Positions 5,796 through 14,450 of a stretch of 36,662 bases of DNA are shown here, in pieces (position 1 is the stretch's first letter; each line of letters starts with the position of its first letter). This DNA comes from Gemmatimonadales bacterium UBA2989 (GTDB lineage Bacteria; Gemmatimonadota; Gemmatimonadetes; Longimicrobiales; Gaopeijiaceae). The translations under genes and the position numbers were made by a program. Under the pieces are notes generated by a model that made no database searches, was not told where the DNA came from, and was given only the letters and a program-made list of their open reading frames with translations. The DNA lies in NCBI GenBank assembly GCA_002346625.1, contig DEAF01000006.1, forward strand, positions 1 to 36,662. The letters are read 5' to 3'.

Positions 5796-8324
5796 TCATC
5801 CACATTCGCTATACCCACAGATGTGGCATTTAACACAGCCCTCCTGATAAGAGAGCTGGCCAGCTCCACACTCAGGGCAACTTCCGAGGAAATTGCTACC
5901 TTGAGCATTGCTACTTGAAGCCTGAGCTTGAGTATCATCTCCAGAACCTATACTCACACTGAGAAGCAGCTTCTCTTGCACGCCATCCTTCTCTGCCATG
6001 TATTTTTCAAGCACTTGCCCGATAGCATCAGGCAACGAAAGCACCTTGTTCTGACCTACACCCACTGCACGATCAGAAGATATACCACGCAATTGATCCC
6101 TGACTGCCGGAATTGGGATTCCAGAACGAAGGGCTAGCGAAATCAAGCGGCCAACAGCCTCAGCATCAGCAGTAGCTGAGCCTCCAGCTTTACCAAGGGT
6201 ACAGAACACTTCGAAGGCACGTCCGCTTTCGTCTTCGTTAATGGTAACATAGCAATCCCCAAGAGGAGAGCTCATCTTGTACGTGCAACCACGGAGAATA
6301 TGCGGACGTTCTCGCTTATGGCGGGATGCCGCTGCCGTTAAATCGCGTTCTCGTTGTTCACGATAAACTTCTTCTAGTTCTACACGGAGACCGTGTAGCG
6401 ATTCTCGAGAGTCAGCAAGTTGCTGCTCAAGTTCAATAACCTGTGGAATACCTTCATTGTCAGCATTTTCTAGCTTTTCCGTCTTACCAGTTGATAGAAC
6501 CTGTCCAGCCCTTGATCCATCCCGATAAACAGTAACTCCCTTACAATTGAGTTCGTAAGCCAATTCATATATTTCTCGGACATCATCTTCCGTAGCTTCT
6601 TTGGGAAAATTAGTGGTCTTCGAGATGGCTGAGTCTGTATGCTCCTGGAAAGCTGCCTGCATACGTACATGCCATTCTGGAGAGATGTCATGTGCAGTTT
6701 TGAAAACCTCTTGAACCTCCCCCGAAACCTCGTCAAAGTGTATATGTCCCTCCTCTGCTATCCGAGCCATAAGTTCCTCTGAATACCAGCCTTCTTCTTT
6801 GGCTCGACTGACAAAGTCAGGATTAACATCCGGCATCATCACACCCGCTTGATTACGCATAAAAGCTACTGCAAAAATGGGCTCGATACCACCAGAACAC
6901 CCTGCGAAAATAGAGATAGTACCAGTGGGAGCCACCGTAGTGAGATTACAATTGCGAAGACGGCGTTCAGGCCTGATCCGTTGCCCTTCTGGGTTACGAG
7001 CACAAGTTTCATCAGGGCCCCATATTGATTCTTCCCACGCTGGGAAAGTACCTCGCTTTTCTGCCAATTTTTCCGAAGCCCTACGAGATTCTTCATTTAA
7101 GAAGCCCATAACCTTCCTACCCATCTCCACTCCTTCAGGGCTATCGTATGTTATGCCAACTTTAATTAGCAGATCTGCCCATCCCATGACCCCCAAACCT
7201 ATACGACGAATTTCTTGTGCCAAATCTGTTATGGCCTGGAGAGGATAACTATTAACATCTATAACGTTATCCAGAAAATGAGTGGATAATACAACAGCCT
7301 GACGTAGGCCATCCCAGTCTATGAGATCATCTGGTGTATCATCAATATCAGAACGTTTTTTTACAAAACTCGCTACATTGATACTGCCTAAATTGCAAAC
7401 GTCATAGGGCAGGAGAGGTTGCTCCCCACATGGATTGGTAGCTTCATATGAACCAAGCTTAGGCACTGGATTAAATTCATTGGCCCGATCGATAAAAAAG
7501 GTGCCTGGCTCACCTGTTTTCCAGGCACCATGTATGATCATATCGAAGATTTCACGGGCGTCTTCTTCTCCTGACACTTCTCCAGTACCTGGATTTACAA
7601 GATTATAGCTAGTTCTATTACGAACAGCTTCCATGAAAACATCAGTGAGAGCAACTGAAATATTGAAATTAGTAATCTGGGAAGTATCATCTTTACACGT
7701 TATGAAAGAGCGTATATCGGGATGATCTACACGTAAAATCCCCATATTAGCACCACGTCTCGTTCCACCCTGCTTAACGACCTCTGTACTTGCATCATAA
7801 AGTCTCATAAAAGAAACTGGACCAGAGGCAACCCCCAAGGTAGAGCGAACCTGGGCCCCTTCACCACGCAATCTAGAAAATGAAAATCCCGTGCCCCCAC
7901 CTGATTGATGTACTAGTGCCATAGATTTCAGGGTGTCATAGATACCGCTTTCTTTGTTAGATAGAGCATCGTCAACAGGGAGAACGAAACACGCCGACAA
8001 TTGTCCTAGCGGTCTTCCAGCATTCATCAAAGTGGGAGAATTGGGCTCGAACCTGCCATTAGTCATGAGATCATAAAATTGACGAGCCAATTCTTCGACA
8101 GCAGCATCTGAGGCTCCATAATCCTTGTCTGCTTCTGCGATCACCCTAGCCACTCTCCAGAACATGGTTTCTGGATCTTCAATAGGGTTACCAAATTCAT
8201 CCTTCTTTAGGTAGCGCTTCCCAAGAACAATGTTAGCATTCTCAGACAGAACAGCTGGCGGAAGATCTTCTGGAACTACATCATCAAAGATCTTTGGATA
8301 TTCTGAGCGAAGCTTATGCTTCAT
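5796..8324 (-). CDS. nrdJ: Adenosylcobalamin-dependent (class II) ribonucleotide reductase
   Basis: An 842-residue class II reductase that makes deoxyribonucleotides using a cobalamin-derived thiyl radical. Visible signatures: 'NSPTLMNAGRPLGQLSACFV' near the start of the catalytic barrel with the first redox cysteine, 'NPCGEQPLLPYDVCNLGS' carrying the N-x-C-x-E catalytic triad, 'CNLTTVAPTGTISI', then a TSCPD-type domain ('LRGCTYKMSSPLGDCYVTIN') and a C-terminal zinc-ribbon tail with two C-x-x-C-type pairs (CPECGAG and CVKCHICGYSEC), the family's reductive tail. Start ATG 8322-8324 follows CGGAG at about 10 nt; an in-frame GTG at 8360 would add 12 residues. It means the cell makes or imports B12 and can make DNA precursors with or without oxygen. 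An AT-rich hairpin lies upstream at 8382-8423. Confidence 0.95.
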   Translation of the reverse strand: MKHKLRSEYPKIFDDVVPEDLPPAVLSENANIVLGKRYLKKDEFGNPIEDPETMFWRVARVIAEADKDYGASDAAVEELARQFYDLMTNGRFEPNSPTLMNAGRPLGQLSACFVLPVDDALSNKESGIYDTLKSMALVHQSGGGTGFSFSRLRGEGAQVRSTLGVASGPVSFMRLYDASTEVVKQGGTRRGANMGILRVDHPDIRSFITCKDDTSQITNFNISVALTDVFMEAVRNRTSYNLVNPGTGEVSGEEDAREIFDMIIHGAWKTGEPGTFFIDRANEFNPVPKLGSYEATNPCGEQPLLPYDVCNLGSINVASFVKKRSDIDDTPDDLIDWDGLRQAVVLSTHFLDNVIDVNSYPLQAITDLAQEIRRIGLGVMGWADLLIKVGITYDSPEGVEMGRKVMGFLNEESRRASEKLAEKRGTFPAWEESIWGPDETCARNPEGQRIRPERRLRNCNLTTVAPTGTISIFAGCSGGIEPIFAVAFMRNQAGVMMPDVNPDFVSRAKEEGWYSEELMARIAEEGHIHFDEVSGEVQEVFKTAHDISPEWHVRMQAAFQEHTDSAISKTTNFPKEATEDDVREIYELAYELNCKGVTVYRDGSRAGQVLSTGKTEKLENADNEGIPQVIELEQQLADSRESLHGLRVELEEVYREQRERDLTAAASRHKRERPHILRGCTYKMSSPLGDCYVTINEDESGRAFEVFCTLGKAGGSATADAEAVGRLISLALRSGIPIPAVRDQLRGISSDRAVGVGQNKVLSLPDAIGQVLEKYMAEKDGVQEKLLLSVSIGSGDDTQAQASSSNAQGSNFLGSCPECGAGQLSYQEGCVKCHICGYSECG

Positions 8325-8381
8325 GCCAATACTACTCCGTATTTCAATGTGGAAAGCCACTTAAAATAACTGTTTTTGCAC

Positions 8382-8423
8382 CTATAAAAACCCTAAAATA
8401 CAGCTTGTTTAGTATTTTTATAG
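8382..8423. promoter_or_regulatory. AT-rich hairpin upstream of nrdJ
   Basis: CTATAAAAA (8382-8390) pairs perfectly with TTTTTATAG (8415-8423), and inside it CTAAA (8393-8397) pairs with TTTAG (8408-8412), with symmetric 2-nt internal loops. It sits about 57 nt upstream of the chosen nrdJ start. It could be an operator dyad for an nrd regulator or a 5'-UTR structure; it does not match the NrdR box that I know (ACACwATATATwGTGT). Confidence 0.35.
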
Positions 8424-8570
8424 TATGGACATTAATCTAAGTGCCACAAAATATTGCGGTATTGCCAACGTAAAGCTACCCTATATTGTGGTCAAGAGTG
8501 TTGTCTGGATAACGCATCACTACATCTTCTTTGTCTAGAAAAACCCTGCCTAGGACACCATTTACCTGAA

Positions 8571-8599
8571 GGACTAGTAAGCTGTCCATATGCTAGTCC
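8571..8599 (-). terminator. Hairpin across the glycosyltransferase stop codon
   Basis: GGACTAG (8571-8577) and CTAGTCC (8593-8599) are perfect 7-bp inverted repeats flanking 15 nt; the right arm includes the TAG stop of the minus-strand gene. A run of five T follows some 20 nt later in the direction of transcription. It may be a weak terminator or an RNA 3'-end stabiliser. Confidence 0.3.
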
Positions 8600-10314
8600 A
8601 ACGGAGAGGGATTGTCTGGGATTCGTAGGCGCAAAGTCCTTGCAGGAGGAAGTTTTTTCTTTTCACTACGGAGCATTTTTGCAGGACACGGTTCAATCCC
8701 TACGGGAATATCATAATCTTTATTCCACTCAACCTTAGTGTTTGCTAGCATTTGATTTTTGATTCCAAAAATCTGTGTGGACAACTCTCCATTCCCTACT
8801 CTCACAAGACTACAGAATGCCTCAGGATTAGACATTATAACTGGAGCGACGTAGGTGGCCCCTAATCTATCTATCCTGTCTAACACCACATAAGAAATAT
8901 CCCCATTCTTAGCTTCTTCAAAAAAATTTTTAGAGTCAGAACTAAGAGGGTAGGTACGACTCTTAATCCCTGATATGGCATAAAAAAATCTAGGCTTACG
9001 GCTGAAAACACTTGTGCCATCAGGAAGATTTTCACCTAACCATCGAGCGGCAACAACAAACTGTTGAAAATTTTCATTGTAACACGCAAATGGACCATCA
9101 GTTTTAACTAATTCCCTGCAAGCTGAAGTTCGTTGGACAGTACCAAACCAATCCTGAGAAGAAGGCACAATCAGAAACAATACTGCAATAACGCCACTGA
9201 CCAGGGGTGCCCTGGTATGCAAACGTTCTGTTTCTACGAGTAAAACTTCACCCGCATAAAATAGTACCAGTGGGTATAACGGTAGGATGAAGCGGTCTCC
9301 TGACCATACTGTTGGCCAAATCAGAATAAGCCCAAAATACAGTGGGACAAAAAGCTCGGAGACGGTGATTTGTTTTCGAAAACGCCTTATATAACCCACT
9401 CCTGCCATAAACACTATCAGGAAGCCGATCACCATCAAAAATATATCCGGCCAAGTCGTCAGGCCTCCTGGTATATAAGAGAAAACATACCCATGGAGGT
9501 TGCCCAAAGCCCTTCTTACAAAATCTAGGAAACCAGCAGTACCAAGATCTGGCTGATAGGGATCAACCAACCAAAATTCAGACATATATTGTGCCTGGCC
9601 TGTTCTTCCAGATCTTAACCACCACGATAGGCTGGGAATTGCAAAAGCCAAAGAGAACCCTGCCAGAGTTTTCCAACTCCGATTCAGCAGTAGTACTCCT
9701 CCCACCGCAATAACAAGAGGAATGCCAGCAGTACGCGTAAAAGTTGCCAGTATGGCCATAAGGCAACCAGCTACAATCCATATCTTGGATTGTTTGTTCT
9801 TTTCAAAGTTATGAAATGCCCATAAACACCCCATAGTCAAAGCTAAGAACAAGGGGTCAGAAAGAATCCAGTTGCTAGACCACAAAAATGCCGGAGAAAA
9901 AATCAACACTACAGCCACACCCAAAGCCAACCCTAAACCGTTTCTATTTTTTATCCAACTGAATGACAGGACTATTGCTGTTGTAACAAAAAAAACAGAT
10001 AAGATCTTAAAGATGATCCAGGTTTCAGCACCCAAAAGCATGGCAACAGCTAGAAATACAGGATACAGAGGTGGATATTTAGTGTGGATAGGCTCAGCGG
10101 GATCCCAAATTTCTACGTAACTAGCATTTGTAGTAAGAGAGTGGGCCAGAGAAATATACCCCGTATTATCTCCTCCACTGTGGGGGGCAGGATTTAGAGC
10201 TGAGAGTGAAATTGCTAGGTGGACTATAGCCACTACTATCAATAATGTTACCCAGATGGGAATTCGGCGATGAGACGGGTTGTCGCTGGAATGTGATCCG
10301 TATCGTGGATTCAC
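8593..10314 (-). CDS. ArnT/PMT-like membrane glycosyltransferase
   Basis: A 573-residue integral membrane protein with about 10-12 hydrophobic helices in the first two-thirds and a soluble C-terminal part. The first extracytoplasmic loop has 'GGDNTGYISLAHSL', the aspartate-bearing motif of GT-C transferases of the PMT/ArnT superfamily that use polyprenyl-phosphate sugars, followed by 'HTKYPPLYPVFLA' typical of the group. Acceptor and sugar are unknown. Start GTG at 10312-10314 gives a 4-bp overlap with the anmK stop; an upstream ATG at 10359 would cause a 49-bp overlap and is less likely. It is the last gene of a murQ-anmK cluster, so an envelope role is plausible. A perfect 7-bp inverted repeat (8571-8577/8593-8599) spans its stop codon. 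Confidence 0.8.
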   Translation of the reverse strand: MNPRYGSHSSDNPSHRRIPIWVTLLIVVAIVHLAISLSALNPAPHSGGDNTGYISLAHSLTTNASYVEIWDPAEPIHTKYPPLYPVFLAVAMLLGAETWIIFKILSVFFVTTAIVLSFSWIKNRNGLGLALGVAVVLIFSPAFLWSSNWILSDPLFLALTMGCLWAFHNFEKNKQSKIWIVAGCLMAILATFTRTAGIPLVIAVGGVLLLNRSWKTLAGFSLAFAIPSLSWWLRSGRTGQAQYMSEFWLVDPYQPDLGTAGFLDFVRRALGNLHGYVFSYIPGGLTTWPDIFLMVIGFLIVFMAGVGYIRRFRKQITVSELFVPLYFGLILIWPTVWSGDRFILPLYPLVLFYAGEVLLVETERLHTRAPLVSGVIAVLFLIVPSSQDWFGTVQRTSACRELVKTDGPFACYNENFQQFVVAARWLGENLPDGTSVFSRKPRFFYAISGIKSRTYPLSSDSKNFFEEAKNGDISYVVLDRIDRLGATYVAPVIMSNPEAFCSLVRVGNGELSTQIFGIKNQMLANTKVEWNKDYDIPVGIEPCPAKMLRSEKKKLPPARTLRLRIPDNPSPLD

Positions 10315-11477
10315 GAACTCACGCCAGGAGTCAGTGAACCCAATATCCGAGAACCACATGCACCCGTTGCATAAGGTACGTTAGCCGGTAAACCATGTAA
10401 GTGTGCCCATGTTAATACTGCAAATGCCAGAGCTTCTCTAGCATCAGGATCAACACCCAATTCTCCTCCATCATTAACCGGTATTGGGGCCAACTCTTTT
10501 CGAAGAGTATCGGTTAGTACTCGATTTTTAGATCCACCACCCATAAGAAAAATCTCATCAACGCCCAGAGGGACAACCCACATGCGATATGCTATTACAA
10601 TAGATCGTGCAGTAAAAGCAGTTAGTGTAGCAATAAGGTCATGCCAAGCTAAATCTTTGGAATTAGGCACAATATTATCGGTTAGTCGGTCAACGTAAGT
10701 ACGACCATACCGTTCCCTGCCAGTAGTTTTGGGAGGCTCCAACCTAAGGTAGTCATCGTCTAGCAGGATAGTTAGAAGACCCTCGTCGATTCTACCACGT
10801 TGGGCCATCTCTCCTCCCACATCAAAGGGGAGTTCATTGTTAGTGGCACGCCTAGCAACTTCGTCAATCAAGACCATTCCTGGACCTGTATCGAAAGCTA
10901 CAGGTGGTTCAGTAGAACCAGACTGAGGCAGCCAGGTCACATTAGACATGCCACCTATGTTGTGAAGAACACGATTCTTATTCGGTGCTGAATAGAGCAA
11001 TTGATCAGGCCACGCCACCAAGGGAGCTCCGTGCCCTCCCGCAGCCACATCTCTGCTTCGGAAATCACTGACAACTGTTACTCCCGTGAGTTCTGCTACC
11101 GTCGCCGGATCACCAAGTTGAAGTGTTGACCCTCGCATTCCGCTTTCAGGTGGAATATGCCACATAGTGTGGCCGTGACATCCTATAGCAGTGAGATCCC
11201 TGGGGCTTAGCCCGGCACTCTCACACACCTTAAACACTGCCTCAGACATCCACTCTCCAAGATCTTTGTTGATTCGGCAGAAACCTTCTGGGGTTCCCTC
11301 TTGCATGACCTCGAACAAAAGTGTTTGACGATAAGTTTCATATGGAATGACCTCGAAAGCCATAAGGTTCCATGAGAAATCTTCGAGAGAGCTGCCCTTG
11401 AAATGCACTAAAGCAACATCGATCCCATCAAGAGAAGTTCCCGACATGACACCAGCTATAAGCTGTTCCGAATTCAT
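10311..11477 (-). CDS. anmK: Anhydro-N-acetylmuramic acid kinase
   Basis: A 388-residue sugar kinase of the ASKHA fold that phosphorylates and opens 1,6-anhydro-MurNAc to MurNAc-6-phosphate in peptidoglycan recycling. The start 'IAGVMSGTSLDGIDVALVHF' is the diagnostic AnmK phosphate-1 loop; further on 'VVSDFRSRDVAAGGHGAPLV' and 'NIGGMSNVTWLP', 'FDTGPGMVLIDE' and 'EIFLMGGGSKNRVL' are all present. Length is normal for the family. It overlaps the upstream murQ stop by 4 bp (ATGA), so the two consecutive pathway enzymes are translationally coupled. Its product is the MurQ substrate. Confidence 0.96.
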   Translation of the reverse strand: MNSEQLIAGVMSGTSLDGIDVALVHFKGSSLEDFSWNLMAFEVIPYETYRQTLLFEVMQEGTPEGFCRINKDLGEWMSEAVFKVCESAGLSPRDLTAIGCHGHTMWHIPPESGMRGSTLQLGDPATVAELTGVTVVSDFRSRDVAAGGHGAPLVAWPDQLLYSAPNKNRVLHNIGGMSNVTWLPQSGSTEPPVAFDTGPGMVLIDEVARRATNNELPFDVGGEMAQRGRIDEGLLTILLDDDYLRLEPPKTTGRERYGRTYVDRLTDNIVPNSKDLAWHDLIATLTAFTARSIVIAYRMWVVPLGVDEIFLMGGGSKNRVLTDTLRKELAPIPVNDGGELGVDPDAREALAFAVLTWAHLHGLPANVPYATGACGSRILGSLTPGVSS

Positions 11478-12388
11478 GGGATACTATCTTCTGTTAAATC
11501 TCCTATCACCAATGATAAAACACCATTAGCATCCTTAAGAATTTGGGTGGCTTCTTTTAACTCTACACCACGAAACCCCATTACCAAGGCTGTTTTTACA
11601 TGCCCTGAAGCTGCTTCTAAAAGTTCAATGGCCTGAGAGCTGTCCACCCCCAGAGTTTTCATGACAATTCTCTCTCCACGGTTTTGGAGCTTATCACATG
11701 TCGTATGGAGATCCACCATGAGATTTCCGAATACCTTGCCAGTTCTTACCATTGCTCCAGTAGTTATAATGTTCAAAATCATTTTAGTAGCAGTTCCTGC
11801 CTTCATACGGGTGGATCCAGTCACTACTTCAGGTCCCACTAGAGGAGCAATTACAACATCATGGGTATCTAAAAGTTCAGAGGTAGGATGAGTACAAAGC
11901 AGAAATCCAGTACGAGCTCCCCTCTCTCTTGCTCGTGTAAGTGCACCATATACATAAGGAGTCGTCCCCGAAGTGGCTATTCCGAGCACAAAATCCCTAG
12001 ATCCTACGTTTCTCTCATCAATAGCAAGGGCACCATCATCAGAACTGTCTTCAGCTCCATCTTGTGAACGGACAAGTGCCCCAGAACCTCCTGCAATAAT
12101 GCCCTGAACCAAAGTGGGATCAGTACCATAAGTTGGTGGCATCTCGGCGGCATCCATTACCCCCAATCGTCCTGACGTACCAGATCCAACATAAATTAAG
12201 CGTCCAGATTCCCTGAAAGCCTCTACCACGATATCTATGGTTTTGGCAATAGCCACACGTTCTTTGGCAACGGCATCTGCCACCATACCATCTTCAGCAT
12301 TAATTAAATCTACGATTTCTATGGACGACAGTGTGTCTATATCCGCAGAACGCGGGTTCATCTTCTCTGTAAGGCGATCGTCAAGCAT
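11474..12388 (-). CDS. murQ: N-acetylmuramic acid 6-phosphate etherase
   Basis: A 304-residue SIS-domain lyase that removes the lactyl ether from MurNAc-6-phosphate to give GlcNAc-6-phosphate. 'IYVGSGTSGRLGVMDAAEMP' and 'PPTYGTDPTLVQGIIAGG' are the family's substrate loop; 'EVVTGSTRMKAGTATKMILN' and 'GKVFGNLMVDL' follow. Start ATG at 12386-12388 is chosen because AGGA lies 6 nt upstream; an ATG five codons earlier (12403) has no clear SD. It heads the murQ-anmK-glycosyltransferase operon and is divergent from the M20 gene. Together with AnmK it shows a working peptidoglycan recycling route via anhydro-MurNAc. Confidence 0.95.
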   Translation of the reverse strand: MLDDRLTEKMNPRSADIDTLSSIEIVDLINAEDGMVADAVAKERVAIAKTIDIVVEAFRESGRLIYVGSGTSGRLGVMDAAEMPPTYGTDPTLVQGIIAGGSGALVRSQDGAEDSSDDGALAIDERNVGSRDFVLGIATSGTTPYVYGALTRARERGARTGFLLCTHPTSELLDTHDVVIAPLVGPEVVTGSTRMKAGTATKMILNIITTGAMVRTGKVFGNLMVDLHTTCDKLQNRGERIVMKTLGVDSSQAIELLEAASGHVKTALVMGFRGVELKEATQILKDANGVLSLVIGDLTEDSIP

Positions 12389-12527
12389 TAATAATCCTAG
12401 CATTTCTTACATGTATATAAATAAAATTTGTTAAATTATTGCTTGCGGCATTCAGTATTCATGAACAAGCTAACCTTCATATTTTTCTTACAGCAAATAA
12501 ATATTACATACATTGAGAGAACATCCT

Positions 12528-13718
12528 TTGAACTTACTTGAACAAGCAAAATCAATAGCCAGCGATCTCATAGAGATGAGACGCGACTTACATAGACATC
12601 CTGAGCTCGCATTTCAAGAAGTGCGCACAGCTGAAATGGTAGCAGAAGCCTTAAATGACTTAGGGTATAGGGTACAGACTGAGATAGCGATAACGGGAGT
12701 TGTAGCCGATCTCGATAATGGAACAGGCCCCAAAGTGGCCCTCAGGGCTGATATGGACGCCCTCCCCATTCAAGAAATCAATACCCATGATTTCGTATCT
12801 GTAAATCCTGGAGTTATGCATGCCTGTGGTCACGATGCCCACGTTGCAGGATTGATAGGGGCAGCAAAATTGCTATCTAAGGAGCGTGAAGAAGGGCGCC
12901 TTCCTCCCGGATCTGTCCGACTCATCTTCCAGCCTTCTGAGGAAAGCACTGACACAGAAGGCAAGAGTGGGGCCATGCGCATGGTGGAGGAAGGAGTTAT
13001 GAAAGGTGTCACAGCCATCATCGGCCTCCACATAATATCAATATTACCTTCAGGTAAAATCTTCTTCCGAGCAGGACCTTTGATGGCGGGCAGTGAAGAA
13101 ATTCACATTGAAGTTTTAGGACAGAGTAGCCATGCGGCCCAACCAGACCTGGGTGTTGATGCTCTTTCTTTGGCTGCACAAGGAATCACAGAAACACATC
13201 AAGCCGTATCCGATGATCTCTCTCCTACAGAATCCGGAGTGTTAACTTTTGGCAAAATCGAAGGAGGAACTGCAAACAATGTGCTGGCTGACCGGGTCAC
13301 GATAGAAGGTACTATGCGATTCTTCTCTGAAGAAGTTCGGGATCGGCTTTGCCGTTGTCTGGAAACATCCTTCAATATGCTTAAGGCATCCGGAGCCGAA
13401 GTGAATATTCGCATAGGACCAGGTTATTTGCCCGTAATAAACAACCCCCAGGTTACGGAGTGGGTACAGGATGCGGCCATCGATCTTGTAGGAGATGACG
13501 CAAAAATACCCGTCGACCCAACCACGCTGGCGGAGGATTTTTCATTCTTAGGACGTGAGGCTCCAAGTACTTTTTTCTTCCTTGGAGCAGCACTGCCAGA
13601 ACCTCGGATGCACCACCGTCCTGATTTCAGGATCGATGAATCTGTGATCCCCATAGCTACAGCTACTTTGGCAGCTGGGGCTATTCGTATCCTTCAGGAA
13701 ATGAATAAAAAAGGATAG
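12528..13718 (+). CDS. M20-family amidohydrolase (IAA-aminoacid hydrolase type)
   Basis: A 396-residue two-domain metallohydrolase of the M20D group, which removes acyl groups from N-acyl amino acids or related amides. Metal-binding motifs are clear: 'HRHPELAFQE', 'ALRADMDALPIQE', 'MHACGHDAHVAG', the general-base pair in 'QPSEES', and a late histidine in MHHRPDF. The dimerisation domain occupies about residues 175-290. Substrate is unknown; members act on N-acetyl amino acids, hippurate or indole-acetyl conjugates. Start is taken as TTG at 12528, with GAGAGA 7 nt upstream; an in-frame TTG at 12513 is an alternative. It converges on ccdA with only 3 bp between stops, so no terminator lies between them. 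Confidence 0.88.
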   Translation: MNLLEQAKSIASDLIEMRRDLHRHPELAFQEVRTAEMVAEALNDLGYRVQTEIAITGVVADLDNGTGPKVALRADMDALPIQEINTHDFVSVNPGVMHACGHDAHVAGLIGAAKLLSKEREEGRLPPGSVRLIFQPSEESTDTEGKSGAMRMVEEGVMKGVTAIIGLHIISILPSGKIFFRAGPLMAGSEEIHIEVLGQSSHAAQPDLGVDALSLAAQGITETHQAVSDDLSPTESGVLTFGKIEGGTANNVLADRVTIEGTMRFFSEEVRDRLCRCLETSFNMLKASGAEVNIRIGPGYLPVINNPQVTEWVQDAAIDLVGDDAKIPVDPTTLAEDFSFLGREAPSTFFFLGAALPEPRMHHRPDFRIDESVIPIATATLAAGAIRILQEMNKKG

Positions 13719-13721
13719 CTA

Positions 13722-14450
13722 CTAAATTCTCCTTAGTATCCATTCCGGCGTAAACCGCACCAGATAGCTACTTAGGGCCGTGAAGGAGTCCGTAACCAAC
13801 AGTACCCCAAGCATGATGAGCATAACTCCTGAAATTTTTTCGACAAACGGAAGAAAATGTCGGAATCTTGAGAAAATCCCAAGGAAAAAATCTAACGCCA
13901 GAGTAGCGACCAAGAAGGGGATCGCCAATCCCATAGAATATACACTCAACAATATCACTCCTGACCAAATTGTATCTTGTGTGCCCGCTAGAGTTAGTAT
14001 GGTTCCCAAAACTGGTCCGATGCAGGGTGTCCATCCTGCTCCGAAGGTGACACCAACACCTAATGAACCTAAATATCCAGTGGGCTTGTCGTTCAGATGA
14101 AATCTTCGTTCACGCATGAGGGGGATTAGACGAAATATGCCCGTAAGATGGAGCCCCAAAATTATGATTAATGCACCTCCTATTCGAGCGATCCATAATT
14201 CATAGTAATTAAATACCGTCCCCAGAAATGAGGCTGAAGCACCTAGTACAATGAATATGGAACTGAAGCCAGCCACAAAAAGAAAAGAATGAATCAGAGT
14301 GGCCCTGCGATCAACGCCCTTCTGGAGATCCTCTAAGGACATCCCAGTAACAAGGCATAGATAACTTGGTACAAGCGGCAAAACACAGGGTGACAGAAAA
14401 GATAATACCCCCGCCATTAGTGCAACGACAAAACCTACTGAATCAGTCAT
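13722..14450 (-). CDS. ccdA: CcdA-type thiol-electron transporter
   Basis: A 242-residue inner-membrane protein with about six helices, of the CcdA/DsbD-gamma family that moves reducing equivalents from cytoplasmic thioredoxin to periplasmic partners, usually for cytochrome c maturation. The two redox cysteines sit in the conserved places: 'FLSPCVLPLVPSYLCLVTG' and 'GAGWTPCIGPVLGTIL'. Start ATG 14448-14450 overlaps the stop of the upstream phospholipid synthase gene by 4 bp, so it is translationally coupled to it. No cytochrome c assembly genes are in the window, so its partner could equally be another periplasmic thiol protein. Confidence 0.93.
   Translation of the reverse strand: MTDSVGFVVALMAGVLSFLSPCVLPLVPSYLCLVTGMSLEDLQKGVDRRATLIHSFLFVAGFSSIFIVLGASASFLGTVFNYYELWIARIGGALIIILGLHLTGIFRLIPLMRERRFHLNDKPTGYLGSLGVGVTFGAGWTPCIGPVLGTILTLAGTQDTIWSGVILLSVYSMGLAIPFLVATLALDFFLGIFSRFRHFLPFVEKISGVMLIMLGVLLVTDSFTALSSYLVRFTPEWILRRI

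Noticed and set aside
8454..8738. Plus-strand frame of 94 codons with several cysteines
   Set aside because: It overlaps the end of the glycosyltransferase gene on the other strand by about 146 bp, has no SD, and its cysteines do not form a known motif.
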